Positions 1 to 11,131 of a stretch of 64,000 bases of DNA are shown in pieces (position 1 is the stretch's first letter; the number at the start of each line of letters is the position of its first letter). The DNA is from Riptortus pedestris (taxonomy: Eukaryota; Arthropoda; Insecta; Hemiptera; Alydidae). A program made the position numbers and the translations under genes. Under the pieces are notes generated by a model. The model did no database searches and was not told the DNA's origin. It worked only from the letters and a program-made list of their open reading frames with translations. The stretch is from the NCBI GenBank assembly GCA_019009955.1, contig CM032230.1, forward strand, positions 127,620,501 to 127,684,500. Reading direction: 5' to 3'.

Positions 1-99
1 TTCTTTAATATTGTAATATTATCAAAATTTAAAACTATTAAATTTACTGGTATTGTACGGACAATGTAAAAAATAAATTGAAGGGATGAAAAATAAATA

Positions 100-478
100 A
101 ATAATGTTCAATTTCATTGACAGCTAAAATCCGAGGTGTGTGTGGGGGGGGGGGAGTGTTACAGGGGGAATTTTGAAAATTCTAAATATCTCCGTTCTTA
201 TACGTCGGAATGAAAAATTGTACTTAACCGATATTATTGCGAATCACGGTACCTATAAATGTTGTTTTATATACATATTTTCTTTATCATGAATATTACT
301 CGAGACATTTTGATTCTTTAGTTACATTCTTGAGTAAACCCTCTCCACTCCTATTCATGTCAAAGAACAATAAGCTGTTATAACATGAACCTCTTTATTC
401 TAACTTAAGTCCAAAATATTGTTTTCATGAGACATATAATATAGTAGAGACATGTAAATTCGTTGTGCGTTGACGTGA
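100..478 (+). mobile_element. HINE-like element, 3' two-thirds, decayed
   Basis: The stretch matches the middle and 3' half of the family consensus: the 'gctgaaatcgg' segment, the G-rich tract (about 137-155), the 'aaatatctccgtt...acgtcgga' block and the 'gtaaacc...cactcct' block of subfamily A. The 5' palindrome is missing and the 3' hairpin is too decayed to see. Confidence 0.75.
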
Positions 479-559
479 TGAATTAAGATTTTACGTTGTA
501 ACTCGAACATAATTATTTGATCTATACCATACTTTGGGTTAAATTTAAACTATTCTGTT

Positions 560-706
560 AGCACTAAAGTTCACACTTTTTATTGGCTGAAATCGGACAC
601 GAAATAGTGGCGGTTTAGAGTGGGGGTGGCGGTTCGAAAGATCAAAGTATATCCGTTATTACTCGTCGGATCGTAAAATGTTAAAGAACCAATCTTGTTA
701 AACTAT
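560..706 (+). mobile_element. HINE-like element, internal fragment
   Basis: It carries 'ggctgaaatcggac', the G-rich tract and the 'tatccgttattac.cgtcggatcg' block, then stops at 'accaatcttgtt'. It lies just after another plus-strand fragment and could be part of a small cluster. Neither terminus is present. Confidence 0.7.
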
Positions 707-1307
707 TGATGGTCTAAAAATGTTTTTTTTTTTTTTTTTTGTAACTTAAATACTCATCGAGTGTTTCCTTTTTCCTAGTTTTCAGATTTATTACGACGAG
801 TTATTTGTTGGTCAGATTTGGAGAAGTAGAGATGTGAGGAAAAGCAAGAGATTTTAAATTATTTTTAGTTTTCTTCAAATTATAAAGAGGAACCATTATT
901 GCACATCATACGTAATTGGAACTTTAGGGGTATCTTTCTAAACTAGTTTTTGGTAGGAATAAAACGAAAGTAATTAAGTTCTATTAGACTTAATTAGAGA
1001 TCTAGATAATCTGAAGACCAGATTAGAACTACCAAGAGATTTTCAAGTTTTAATTGAAATGTTGTGATATTAAATTCTTTGTTTTATGAGGTGCTTTATT
1101 GATAATGATAGGAGCAGCAGAGTAAATGCTTCAATTTTATTTTATTTTCTGACTTCCTTTCTATTAACGGAACCTACTTAAAACTTTGCCTTGTTCAATA
1201 TTGTACCAATTAGTAATGCAATTTAATATGGAATGTTAAGACATTAAATAATGGTTTTTATTTAAGAAGATCATTAATTGACTCCTAATTAGCAGAGGAC
1301 GGAAGTC
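707..1307. other. AT-rich stretch without recognised feature
   Basis: A T-run occupies about 721-740. Otherwise I see only AT-rich sequence with no repeat-family match, plausible ORF or RNA fold. Confidence 0.5.
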
Positions 1308-2455
<1,148 letters not shown>

Positions 2456-3024
2456 AAAAAACGTCTGTCACGCAGGGGCTGCGTTAACTAAGTAGATTTC
2501 CCACGTACCTTACGTATTAAAATTTAACCCAAAACGTAGAAGTTCAACGAGAACAATATTTGGTATTTAGGATTCAAATAAAGTGTTACGTGACATAACT
2601 GCTTGCTTATGACATGAGTAGGAGTAGGGGTTTAACGAAGGCCGAAAACTATAACATAGAAATATCTCGGTTAATAACCAAGATATTGAAAAACGTGCGT
2701 AACATCATTTATAGAACGTTAAATTTGCAATAAGGTTGGTTCTATATAATTTTTCCCTCAGACGCATAATAACGGAGATATTAAGAATTTTCGAAATACC
2801 CCTCTCAAACAACCACCCCCTTCCCCTTTTTCGGGTTAACGAACTTGATCTACATTTTTAAATAAAACGTTTAAACATCGTGTTTGGTAACGATTAGTCA
2901 AAATTTGCGCGGATCTCATTATCTTCATCTCCTATGTAGGATCGATGGACATTTGAAGAACATTTTGGAAACTCCCATCATGAGTACAACCCCAATAGCT
3001 GAGTTACCCTAAGGGAAATCTAAT
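2456..3024 (-). mobile_element. HINE-like element, near full length (subfamily A)
   Basis: Read on the minus strand, both ends are present. The 3' hairpin with the adjacent GAAATCTACTTAG arm lies at about 2462-2505, and the degraded 5' palindrome (aagggaaatct, inverted) ends at about 3021. Between them lie the subfamily A mid-section, the 'cataataacggagatatt' block and the C-rich strand of the G tract (about 2800-2830). The central (TA)n is missing. Length is about 570 bp. Confidence 0.85.
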
Positions 3025-4213
3025 AATACGTGTATGTAAATTTTGAACTATAAAATCAAAAATAGTTTTTATTTATTAATTTTAGATATTTAATGTAAGG
3101 AAAAATTAATAAGAAGGAGAATAATTAATTCAATTTTTTTTATAGGTCAGTATTAATTCATAATGAAGTTCATGATTCGTACCATACGTTCAGAAGCAAT
3201 AAAACTAATAGACGTCAGCATAAAATCAGCTGACTCAACGGCACTACTCCTATTTCTACAAAAGAGTCCTTTCTTATTTGACTAAAAAAAAAAAGAAAGG
3301 AAAAGAAAACTCAAAACTTTTTAATGGTGTAATTTTTTTCTTTTTAAAGAAAGAGGAAAATTAAATGTTGGTGGAGACAGGAAGGAGTTAGCAATTAAAA
3401 GAATGGAGTTTAGGCAAGGAGTAAGCCCAAGGGGAAGGGGTTGTTAAACTGCCGCTTCCTTTTCAATTATGAGTGAATCATTAGAGAGTGAACGGGTTAG
3501 GAGAGCGGGAGTGTGAGCTAGAGTTCCCGCCTAGCCAGTGCCACCTTGATAGCCCGCCCGCTGCCTTCTTGATAGCCTTCCGGCCATTAGTGTCACATCG
3601 ACTTCAGGTTCAGCCCTGCCTCGTCCCTTTCTTTTCATTTGCTCCCAGAGAAACGGTTAAATTGAAAGAAAATGAGTAGAGTAAAAGGGGGGAGGGGGGG
3701 GGGAAGGAAAGGATTAAAATAAAAAGGAAATTGTTGATGAAATTTAGGCGGTACTTGAGAATAATAAGCAAAATTATAACGTCTTTTAAAATTAATTACA
3801 AAGTCAATTATGAAAGGGGGATTCTTTTTAAAACTTTTAATGGATCGAAATTATTTCATATTGCTCAGTGGTTTTCTTCTGTTACTTTGAAACATTTTTT
3901 TCCACCAATAATTACCAGCTTAATTATTTCAAATGAAAGTGAAATAATATGACTATTTTAAGTTAAGAATTAGATCGGCTACTCATCAATCAAAATTTTA
4001 TGTGAATAATTTTCTTTCTATTGTGGAGATGTTTCTACTACGATTATGGTAGCCTTTTTATATAAAGTTAATTAAGAGATTAGAATACTTTAATATTTAT
4101 AATAAATGAAATTTCAGCCCATTTATAATATAGATATGAAAAAGATGGAAAAACTACATATCTGGTTAATAGAAGTCGGAGATCCCTCATAAATAGATTT
4201 ATTTATATATTTA
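3025..4213. other. Unique stretch with one GC-rich block
   Basis: About 3280-3360 is purine-rich and then pyrimidine-rich. About 3480-3670 is clearly GC-richer than its surroundings and holds a 63-codon open frame (3488-3679) that matches nothing I know. A G-rich run lies at about 3686-3704. The rest is AT-rich. The GC block may be a regulatory island, but nothing in the sequence proves it. Confidence 0.4.
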
Positions 4214-4729
4214 AACGACCGGACCCGACTGATGTCCTGTATGCTATTTCAAGCGATTAGGATATTAAATTTAATAATATTATGTTTAAAGCAAAAGCTA
4301 CTTTTAATAACACAAAAAACAACTTTTGTTAAGAGCACGTTTGCCTAAAAACAAATTGAAAATGAAATATAGCGAATTTTTTATTCAGGCCTCCCTTATA
4401 ACCCCCAATCCCGTTCGAAATTAAACAATTTAATATAGCTTATAATCATGGAAGAATTAATGCAAATTTACATATAGAGTTTTGTTAAGTTCGGTTCAAT
4501 CGTTAGTGCCCAATAAAATTGTTAACTTAACAAAATTGTCAACTTTAATTTTTTAGTGTATATCTCGTTTATACTTTGCTATACGACTAAAGTTAATATA
4601 ACAAATGTTACTCAAAATAAACAACTTTTATCCTGTGCATATTTGCCGAAAAACCAATAGGAAACGAAATGCCCTTATTTTTAATTTTAGGCCTCCCTTA
4701 TAACCCCTACTCCTGCCCCATCTGCCGGG

Positions 4730-4782
<53 letters not shown>
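4214..4782 (+). repeat. Family-B retroposon-like repeat, long (internally duplicated) form
   Basis: It starts near 'ccggacccgactgatgtcctg' and shares long stretches with the copies at 20891 and 36818. Two internal units are recognisable, each containing 'aacttttrt...gcayrtttgcc.aaaaac.a' followed by 'ggcctcccttataaccccc'. It runs into a (TA)n array at 4734-4780, where the other copies carry the 3' segment 'gtccagccgtttaggtgttc'. Superfamily is uncertain. The TA-rich tail suggests a non-LTR retroposon. Confidence 0.75.
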
Positions 4783-4783
<1 letters not shown>

Positions 4784-4933
4784 AGTTTTGAACTAAGAAT
4801 GTTAATATAAATGAATAAAATAAATAATAAATCAGTGTGTTGATGGCTATTCTAAACAGAACGTGTCTACTAAAATCTGAACCTAAATAGATATAGAAAC
4901 CATTGAAGAACTATTTCAATACAGAAATAAAAT

Positions 4934-5150
4934 AAAAAGACCGCCACGCGGGGGCTTCGTAAACTAAACAGATTTTCCACACGTGTTTGGCAACAATCAA
5001 ACAAAAATTGCGACCGCTAGTACGTTAACAGGCAAATATATATAAAATTTTGAATGGACCTCATTTCCGTCATCTCCTGGGTAGGATCGATGCGCATTTG
5101 AAGAAATTGTTCGAAAATCGCGTCATGATCCCTTAAGAGAAATCTGTTAA
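4934..5150 (-). mobile_element. HINE-like element, internally deleted, both ends present
   Basis: Only about 217 bp, but the 3' hairpin and inverted arm (4940-4982) and the 5' end (ccttaagagaaatctgtt, about 5130-5147) are both there. The middle keeps the 'gtttggcaacaatcaaacaaaaattgcgaccgctag' region and 'cctcatttccgtcatctcc'. About 350 bp of the core is missing. Confidence 0.85.
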
Positions 5151-5416
5151 TAATTGAATAAAGTAAAGGGTGTATCAGTGTGTTGATGGCTAATCGAACC
5201 AGAACTTTCAGTGTCTACTCAAAACCTAAATATATTGTTGCGAAAATTAAATACATAGATGAATAATCCCTCAGAGAGAGAGAGAGAGAGTCGCGTATTT
5301 GGAAAGTGTGACGTAGATCAAAGAGACCGACGGAGGGTCGGTCGAGACGATACTAGGCTCGTCTAGCCCAGCCTGGAATGAACTGGACAATTCCCCTTTG
5401 ATGTATGCCGACAACC

Positions 5417-5454
5417 TATATAAAGAAGCTCTGGCCAGCCGTGAGCAGTCAGTT
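5417..5454 (+). promoter_or_regulatory. LTR core promoter: TATA box plus initiator
   Basis: TATATAAAG (5417-5425) lies 32-34 bp upstream of the A in TCAGTT (5449-5454). This is the canonical insect TATA-Inr spacing and would start transcription inside the solo LTR, reading to the right. Confidence 0.65.
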
Positions 5455-5582
5455 TTATTCTCACCTGTCTTGATGTTCACATCAGTGCTACAGTGCGACT
5501 TAGTACAGTGCGGTAAAGTGTTTTTATAAGAAGAACAGTGTTGTACCGTGACTGTAAGTAACAGTTTAGTGCCGTATTTAAG

Positions 5583-5675
5583 ACAGTGCAGTACCTCGAT
5601 GTAAAGGACAGTGCAATGCCGCGAAGTAGAAGACAGTGCAGTGCCGCGAAGCAAAGGACAGTGCAGTGCCGTCTT
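5583..5675 (+). repeat. 25-bp tandem repeat inside the solo LTR
   Basis: The motif ACAGTGCA recurs at 5583, 5608, 5633 and 5658, a period of exactly 25 bp, with the shared body ACAGTGCAGTGCCGCGAAG. More degenerate ACAGTG repeats continue upstream to about 5490. It lies downstream of the initiator, hence in the predicted R/U5 transcript. Confidence 0.9.
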
Positions 5676-5798
5676 GTTGTGAATTTCAGTGACCGTGAGT
5701 GAATTATTGGACTGTGTAATCTGAAGAACAGTGACGCTATCAGTCTATACTGTGAGTAGTAATTAAGAATAATTACCAAGTTTATTGTGCATTATCCA

Positions 5799-5804
5799 AA
5801 TAAA
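5799..5804 (+). terminator. Polyadenylation signal of the solo LTR
   Basis: AATAAA lies about 350 bp downstream of the predicted start site and about 77 bp before the LTR end, as expected for the R region of an LTR. Confidence 0.5.
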
Positions 5805-5925
5805 TTGTGCAGTGATAAAACTGTGAAACTTGCGAGTATTTAATTTTGCAATCCAAAAGAACTCTTATTAAAAACGTAACAATATATAGAAATAATTGAA
5901 CAACTATTTGAATACAGAAATAAAG

Positions 5926-6564
5926 AACTGTTAAATATTAATATTGAACTGATGACATTTTCTATCGAGTTATAAACTTCTATAATAGTAACAACAAAAA
6001 ATGTTATTATTAACTTCGGCTTTTATTAGAACTTGCGTGAAGTATATATAATCAGAAATGAAATGGGTTTGTTAGGGTGCTCCCGTGTTTTTCTTTTTTA
6101 TCATCGGAAGGCCAGAAAAACATACAAAAAAACAGTTTGATTTATTTACTCTAGGGGGGACATGGAAGGAGCGGGAGAGCTAAAAAGAAAGGTGAGTGTT
6201 TCTTTAGCGGCGGTGAACCGGGGACACCTAAAAACAACAGAACCGTTTGTTAGAGCCTCCCCTCACCAAAGCCCAGAAGGTCCTTGATATAAATGGTTCT
6301 ATTAGAACCGTTCTTTTAACCAACCGAGGTTATATCCGATTCCCACTCGGTGTCATCCAGATCATTCCTCTTCGACTTAAGCAGCTATACTCCGAGTCTT
6401 TTTTGCCGGGAGTCGTCGATAAAATGGAACGATTCTAATTGATTGAAGCGTTATAACCTTCCCTTTATTAGGAGTCAGCTGATATGACATCAGCTGATTA
6501 CTGAGCTATTTTTTTTGTAACATGTGATTATTCTATGTCTCATTCTTCATATTTTTTAGCAGAG
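5926..6564. other. Unique stretch with paired E-box palindromes
   Basis: About 6060-6500 is less AT-rich than its surroundings. A 63-codon open frame (6247-6438) has no recognisable similarity. TCAGCTGA, a palindromic E-box, occurs at 6475-6482 and again at 6490-6497. No repeat-family match. Confidence 0.4.
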
Positions 6565-6742
6565 GGGGCTCAGGTTAGTCTTGTGAGCTAAATCATTGAC
6601 CTTAACTGAGGGATTTATTTAGTGACAGAATTCATCAAATGAAATCCTTAAACCCACCCTGGCCAGAAAAGAGTGATAACCTGTAGATAACCCGTCTCAA
6701 TTAGCCTCAGTTGCAAAAAGTGGACGTTTATAAATAATTTAA
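6565..6742 (+). mobile_element. tRNA-derived SINE, decayed head
   Basis: The head (ggctcaggttagtcttgtgagc) is degraded and the B-box is lost. The body is clear: 'tttatttagtgac.gaattcat', 'cccaccctggcc', 'taacctgtagataacccgtc' and the tail 'ggacgtttataaata'. A HINE-like element starts about 12 bp beyond its tail. Confidence 0.85.
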
Positions 6743-6753
6743 TTTACTTTTAT

Positions 6754-6871
6754 TGCAGAATTCCCATAAGGGAAATCAGCGATTGAGGTCGTACTCATGA
6801 CGCGGTTATTGAAACAGTTACTCAAATGCCCATCTTTCCTACCAAGGAAATATCAAAAATGAGGTCCATTA

Positions 6872-6906
<35 letters not shown>
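6754..6906 (+). mobile_element. HINE-like element, 5' end only
   Basis: Starts GCAGAATTCCCATAAGGGAA (mutated palindrome), continues 'gaggtcgtactcatgacgcg', reaches the fixed (TA)n site (6878-6906) and then leaves the consensus. Confidence 0.85.
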
Positions 6907-6910
<4 letters not shown>

Positions 6911-6956
6911 TTGTTCGGTCCCGTGAAAATCAGGTTTACCTGTTCACGAGATCAAA

Positions 6957-6996
6957 TTATTGCAATAAGATTGGTTCATTATAATTTATACATTTT
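6957..6996 (-). mobile_element. HINE-like internal scrap, opposite strand
   Basis: 'attgcaataagattggttc' followed by 'ataattt' matches the minus-strand consensus. It lies about 50 bp after a plus-strand 5' end, so the two pieces face each other. Confidence 0.5.
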
Positions 6997-8290
6997 TTGG
7001 GGTATGGACGTTTTCCTTAAGGCAGCATTTGTCGTTCTTTACTTCGAGCGTAATATTTTATACAGACAATAAACGCTGATATTTTCTATCGATCATGTTA
7101 AGACTGAATAAAAGCTGCAGCATTCGATTCGAATAGCAAGTATACTGTTTGAAACTGAGTTAATAGGCCAGTTCGATCCACAAGTCCCAACCTGGGTGAG
7201 AACTCAAATTCAACCTATGTTATTAGCTTAACACCTGGATTTTTATCAAATAAACTGTGTCATATATCTTACAATTTTAACAATATTGGAAATTTCTACC
7301 AAATATATACGTACTAGACATTTGTGTGTTATATGACGCCAGAGAATAGATGGGTCAAATAAAGGGCTGCAAAATTTAATCGAAAACAGACCAGAAGTTT
7401 AATTTTGTTTAGCAATTAAACTAGTTTGAAAATTAGTAACGGAGCAGACTAGTGGGAAGTGGAACACAGCTTGTTCTAACATAACAATAAAGTTACAGGG
7501 GAGCAGTTTACGGTAGTACTAGGAACATTTCATTTACCACCGTCCTAGCGGAGCAATTTCCATAAAGTTGTTTAAGGTTAAACTAATACAGAAGCATGAT
7601 ATATAATTAATTGATTCGGGAAAGGGTATAATTGTATTTATAAAGTAAATAACTGCCCAGTCTAATGGACTGTTTGAATTGGATATTTCGGACATCCGTT
7701 TTCATTTCATGAAACTCTCTTCTCAGAGTTTTTTTTTCCTTTTCTTTGCCAATTTGTTATTGTTAGCTTTTCCCGAATGGAACATTATGGGTCTTCACGT
7801 CCAAGGAAATCATGTGCGAGTCATTCAAATATCAAGGTAATCGACGGTAAGTTGCGTTTTTAGTCTGAAAAGGAATATCCATTTAGGAACTTGTACCATA
7901 TGGGAGACAAGAAATTATAGCAGAAAAACCAGTTCATTCTGTGAGATCCCTGAAATACGTATTATGATGCAGCTATGAAGCAAATTCAGTGATCGTATTC
8001 GTAGGACCTGCCCCTGCGGACATTTACTTACTTCCCCAAATTGATAACCACATTGAAAGGTGGGTTGAATAAAAAGGTGGGTTAGGATAACGCGACAAGA
8101 AACCTCCCAGAACGCCAGAAGGTTGTCCAAAATGGCAAAAGGTCTATGGCTAGGAGGACAAGGAGGGTCTGTTTTCCTGGGAGGTCCTTACACATATCTA
8201 AGAACACACGTCTTTCGTCTGCATGAATTTTCTGTAATGTGGTCTTCTAGGTATATGCACTGAATGAACATGGATGGTTAAAAAAACTAA
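6997..8290. other. Unique stretch, no feature seen
   Basis: Mixed AT-rich sequence. About 7915-8170 is slightly GC-richer and holds a 71-codon open frame on the minus strand with no known similarity. I see no repeat-family member. Confidence 0.4.
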
Positions 8291-8620
8291 AGAAAGCCCG
8301 TCACGCAGGATGGGTAACCTGATCCACTAGAGTTCCCAAGTCCTGGTATGACACAATATTGACCCCATCTCACCGAATTTTCTATTTCTTAGAAAGAAAT
8401 CCTAGAAGAGAGGTTTAGAGAAGGCCGAAAACACTATAAACGTTTTAATGTTTGAGTTACGAAAAATGTAAACAACAAAAATTGTAGACCATTAATTTGT
8501 TACAACAACGCTATTGCTTCTGCTTCATAACAACATAGATATTTTGAACTTTCGAAACTACCCTAAATCTCTCCATTCGTTTAAATATCTTGATGGTAAA
8601 GATCAAATAAACATTTTTGC
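8291..8620 (-). mobile_element. HINE-like element, 3' half, strongly decayed (subfamily B)
   Basis: The minus-strand 3' terminus (aaagcccgtcacgcagg) is readable at about 8293-8312. It is followed by a B-type mid-section ('ctggtatgacacaatattgacccc...ttctatttctt'), the same module as in the copy at 36131. The hairpin partner strand is mutated and the 5' half is gone. Confidence 0.7.
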
Positions 8621-9427
8621 GCTTAGAACGAGAATTCTTAGGTCATCATAAAACTCATTTTCATGAATTTCAAACTGTAAGTGTTAAATGAAAACCAAAA
8701 TTTTGAAGTGAAAACTTCTTTAGGCACGTTGTGCACCCCGTAAGGAAGCATTTGTGGGAGAGGAAAAAAGTATGAAATCGCGACACCGCCACCGCTACCG
8801 CCATCACTAGTACTCAACTCAAAGCTAAAGGAGCTTCTTTTCTTCATAACTCCTGAACCAAATTAGCTAGAGTTTTCGTTCGCATACCATTTTAAAGAGG
8901 ACAACACCAGCATCATTTCGTTCACAGATACTATATATCTACCATTTTTACTTTCATAGATATTTTAATCCGAAGTTTAAATAAATTCGAATATTTAAAT
9001 AAATAAATTCGAATATTTAAATAAATTCCGATATTTAAATAAATTCGAATCAAAACTGTTTGTATCCTACTTTAGCTACCATATACCGATCGTATCACTT
9101 CTAGAAATTGGTGATGATGCTGGCAGTGATGATGGTGCAAGAGTTGTTGAAATTATGGATATAAATTGATTTTTCTGAGTGTACTTAACTTATTTTTGTA
9201 AGGCATTTTTTTTTGTATCACTATTATTTTTGTCATTTCATTTTTTCATGTAAAATAGAACATAAATGTTACTTATCGATAAATAACTAAAAATATTTTT
9301 AAAATAAGACTTCGTAAAAAAACTTTCTCAGCAATGCCAAAATTGAGCGATCAAAGCTAAAGGAGTTTTCACTTCTATCGGCAGTCCCCTGACTGATTTT
9401 TTTTTTATTTAATCTTCGAATATAGTT
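8621..9427. other. Unique stretch with a short tandem repeat
   Basis: Apart from the 20-bp-period tandem array at 8971-9050, I see unique AT-rich sequence. The string 'caaagctaaaggag' occurs twice (about 8820 and 9352), the only internal similarity noticed. Confidence 0.4.
8971..9050. repeat. Short tandem repeat, period about 20 bp
   Basis: About four copies of a unit like TTTAAATAAATTCGAATA, with small insertions of AAAT between the first units. Confidence 0.85.
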
Positions 9428-9858
9428 GTTCATCATTTAACAGCTTATTGTTAATATTACATAAGAAGAGTTGGGGTTTACTGAAGGCTGAAAAGTAAAA
9501 AAATAAAATGTAAATATCACGAGTTGATATCCAAAATAGTGATAATATGTATAAAACAACATTTATAGGAAGTTACAACTGGAGTTTGGATGGTTCTTTA
9601 CAATTTGTCGAGCCTTCTTATTTTCAAAATTCCACCTACCCCCCCCCCCCCAGTGGACAGATTTCAGCCATTAACGAAATCGGTTTTTAGTTACATAAAA
9701 CCTGTAAATATCAAAGTTGTTAAGAATGTGATGAAATGAAAATTGCTAGAACGTTAAAAGGGAGTCTCTCAATAAATATGTGAGAGAGAGGGTGAGAATT
9801 GAAGGATATGTGAAGGATTTTTTCGAAAATCTAATCATGAGGACAACCTATAAAAATT
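9428..9858 (-). mobile_element. HINE-like element, 5' and central part
   Basis: It matches the minus-strand consensus from 'aacagcttattgttaatat', through 'gggtttactgaaggctgaaaa' and the C-run strand of the G tract (9641-9652), to 'tcatgaggacaacct'. The 3' hairpin end is missing. A small GAGAGA run replaces the usual (TA)n site. Confidence 0.75.
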
Positions 9859-10653
9859 AATGAATATATAACATGAAATGTAGTCAAACACAGGTTTGTA
9901 TTCTCATTCAAATAAATTCTGCCAATGATACTTAAATTATAAATAAAAACTAATTTTTTTACATATTCCTAGACACGGCAAGTTTAGAGAAATAAAGATA
10001 ATTAAATTATGTGGAATAAATCAGGTATTTATTTTTTGGTTGGCTGACTTCCACGAACCACTGGCTCCAAGAGCCCCCTGCCCCCAATTCAAGAGCTTTC
10101 CAATAACTCCCCCCCCCCTCTCACTCTTTCTCTCTCAACCTCTCTCAAAGGTCGAGTGCTCTAGAGTATCGACATGAGAAAGGCTTTGGTCCAGCTATCG
10201 ATTTTTAACTTCAATCCCACATGCATTTTTATCCTGCCCGTTTACTCAAGGAATGCTTCTTTGGCACATACGTTAAACATTTGTGACACTCAAGAGATTT
10301 AGCACTAAAAAAACGAATAAGAAATGGCCATTCGTTGAGTTAACATTGGAAGTTGTCGGCTTCGTTTCAAAGAAAATTATAAACAATCACCAACATTTAT
10401 AGAAACTTGCAACTTCAGCCCACTTAAGCTTCTTAACTTAGTCTCTTTTCTTGTTCCAGTTTATCTACCTCCAGGCTTCTGAAATTACAGCTTCGCAAGT
10501 TCTCTCCCAGGTATTCTAGAAAACACTTCCTCATCAGTAGCACCATATATTTTTGGACGGTCTGTCTATTCCTATTCTTTATACATATACATTCCATTAC
10601 ATGTCATGCATTTGATTATTCAATAGCATGGACCAAAACTGTATCATTATAAT
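9859..10653. other. Unique stretch with a C/CT-rich patch
   Basis: About 10065-10150 is C- and CT-rich. The rest has no recognisable feature. Confidence 0.4.
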
Positions 10654-11131
10654 GGCACTTTGGGAAAATGAGCTATTGAGGTCGTACTCATGGCGCGATT
10701 TTCTAAAAATTTCCTCAAATGTCCACCAATCCAACCCAGGAGATGACTAAAATGAAGTCCTTTCAAAACTGTATCTATCTACATATGTATGTGTGTATAT
10801 ATATATTTATGTTTGATCGTTACCAAACTCGATATTTAAAAGTTTTATGTAAAACTAAAGAGAAAGTTCATTAATTGCTAAAATATGACCATTTCGTTCG
10901 TTTTTTTACTGTCTTGATTATTAACCGAGATACTTGCAATTTTTAAGTTTTCGGCCTTCAGTAAACCCCCTCTCCTGGTCATGTCATATTAACAATAAGC
11001 TGTTATGTTATGAAGCACTTTATTTGAAGCCTAAATACTAAATATAACAATCATTGAACTTTTTACGATTTGAGATAAAAACAAATACGTGACGCAAGTG
11101 TGAAATCTGCTTAGTTAACGTATTTTTTTTT
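10654..11131 (+). mobile_element. HINE-like element, near full length with decayed ends (subfamily A)
   Basis: From a degraded palindrome (gggaaaatgagctattgagg) through 'gtcgtactcatggcgcgatttt' to the 3' arm 'tgtgaaatctgcttagttaacg'. The hairpin's second strand is lost and a T-run follows. The G-rich tract and its neighbours are deleted, so the copy is about 480 bp. Confidence 0.85.

Larger units (their letters stand above)
5236..5881 (+). mobile_element. Solo LTR of an LTR retrotransposon (gypsy-like target duplication)
   Basis: The 646-bp unit begins TGTTGCG and ends CGTAACA, so it has the TG...CA form with a short imperfect inverted repeat. ATAT flanks it on both sides (5232-5235 and 5882-5885), a 4-bp target duplication typical of gypsy/Ty3 elements. 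Inside are a TATA box (5417-5425), an insect-type initiator TCAGTT (5449-5454) and AATAAA (5799-5804), all oriented plus. A related arm at about 4876-4890 shows the uninterrupted site. No internal retrotransposon region is attached, so this is probably the product of LTR-LTR recombination. The assignment is by structure. No protein evidence remains. Confidence 0.8.
4800..5925. repeat. Local duplication split by a HINE copy and a solo LTR
   Basis: Two related arms are present. One is about 4800-4933 and the other about 5151-5235 plus 5882-5925. They share 'atcagtgtgttgatggcta', 'gtctact', 'aacctaaata' and 'atacagaaataaa'. A short HINE-like element lies between the arms and the LTR splits the second. 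The first arm gives an empty-site reference for the LTR. Confidence 0.75.

Noticed and set aside
5271..5779. Two overlapping minus-strand frames of 100-127 codons
   Set aside because: They lie antisense inside the solo LTR and cover its 25-bp tandem repeat. The peptide repeats (HCTVLY/HCLLLR) come from that array.
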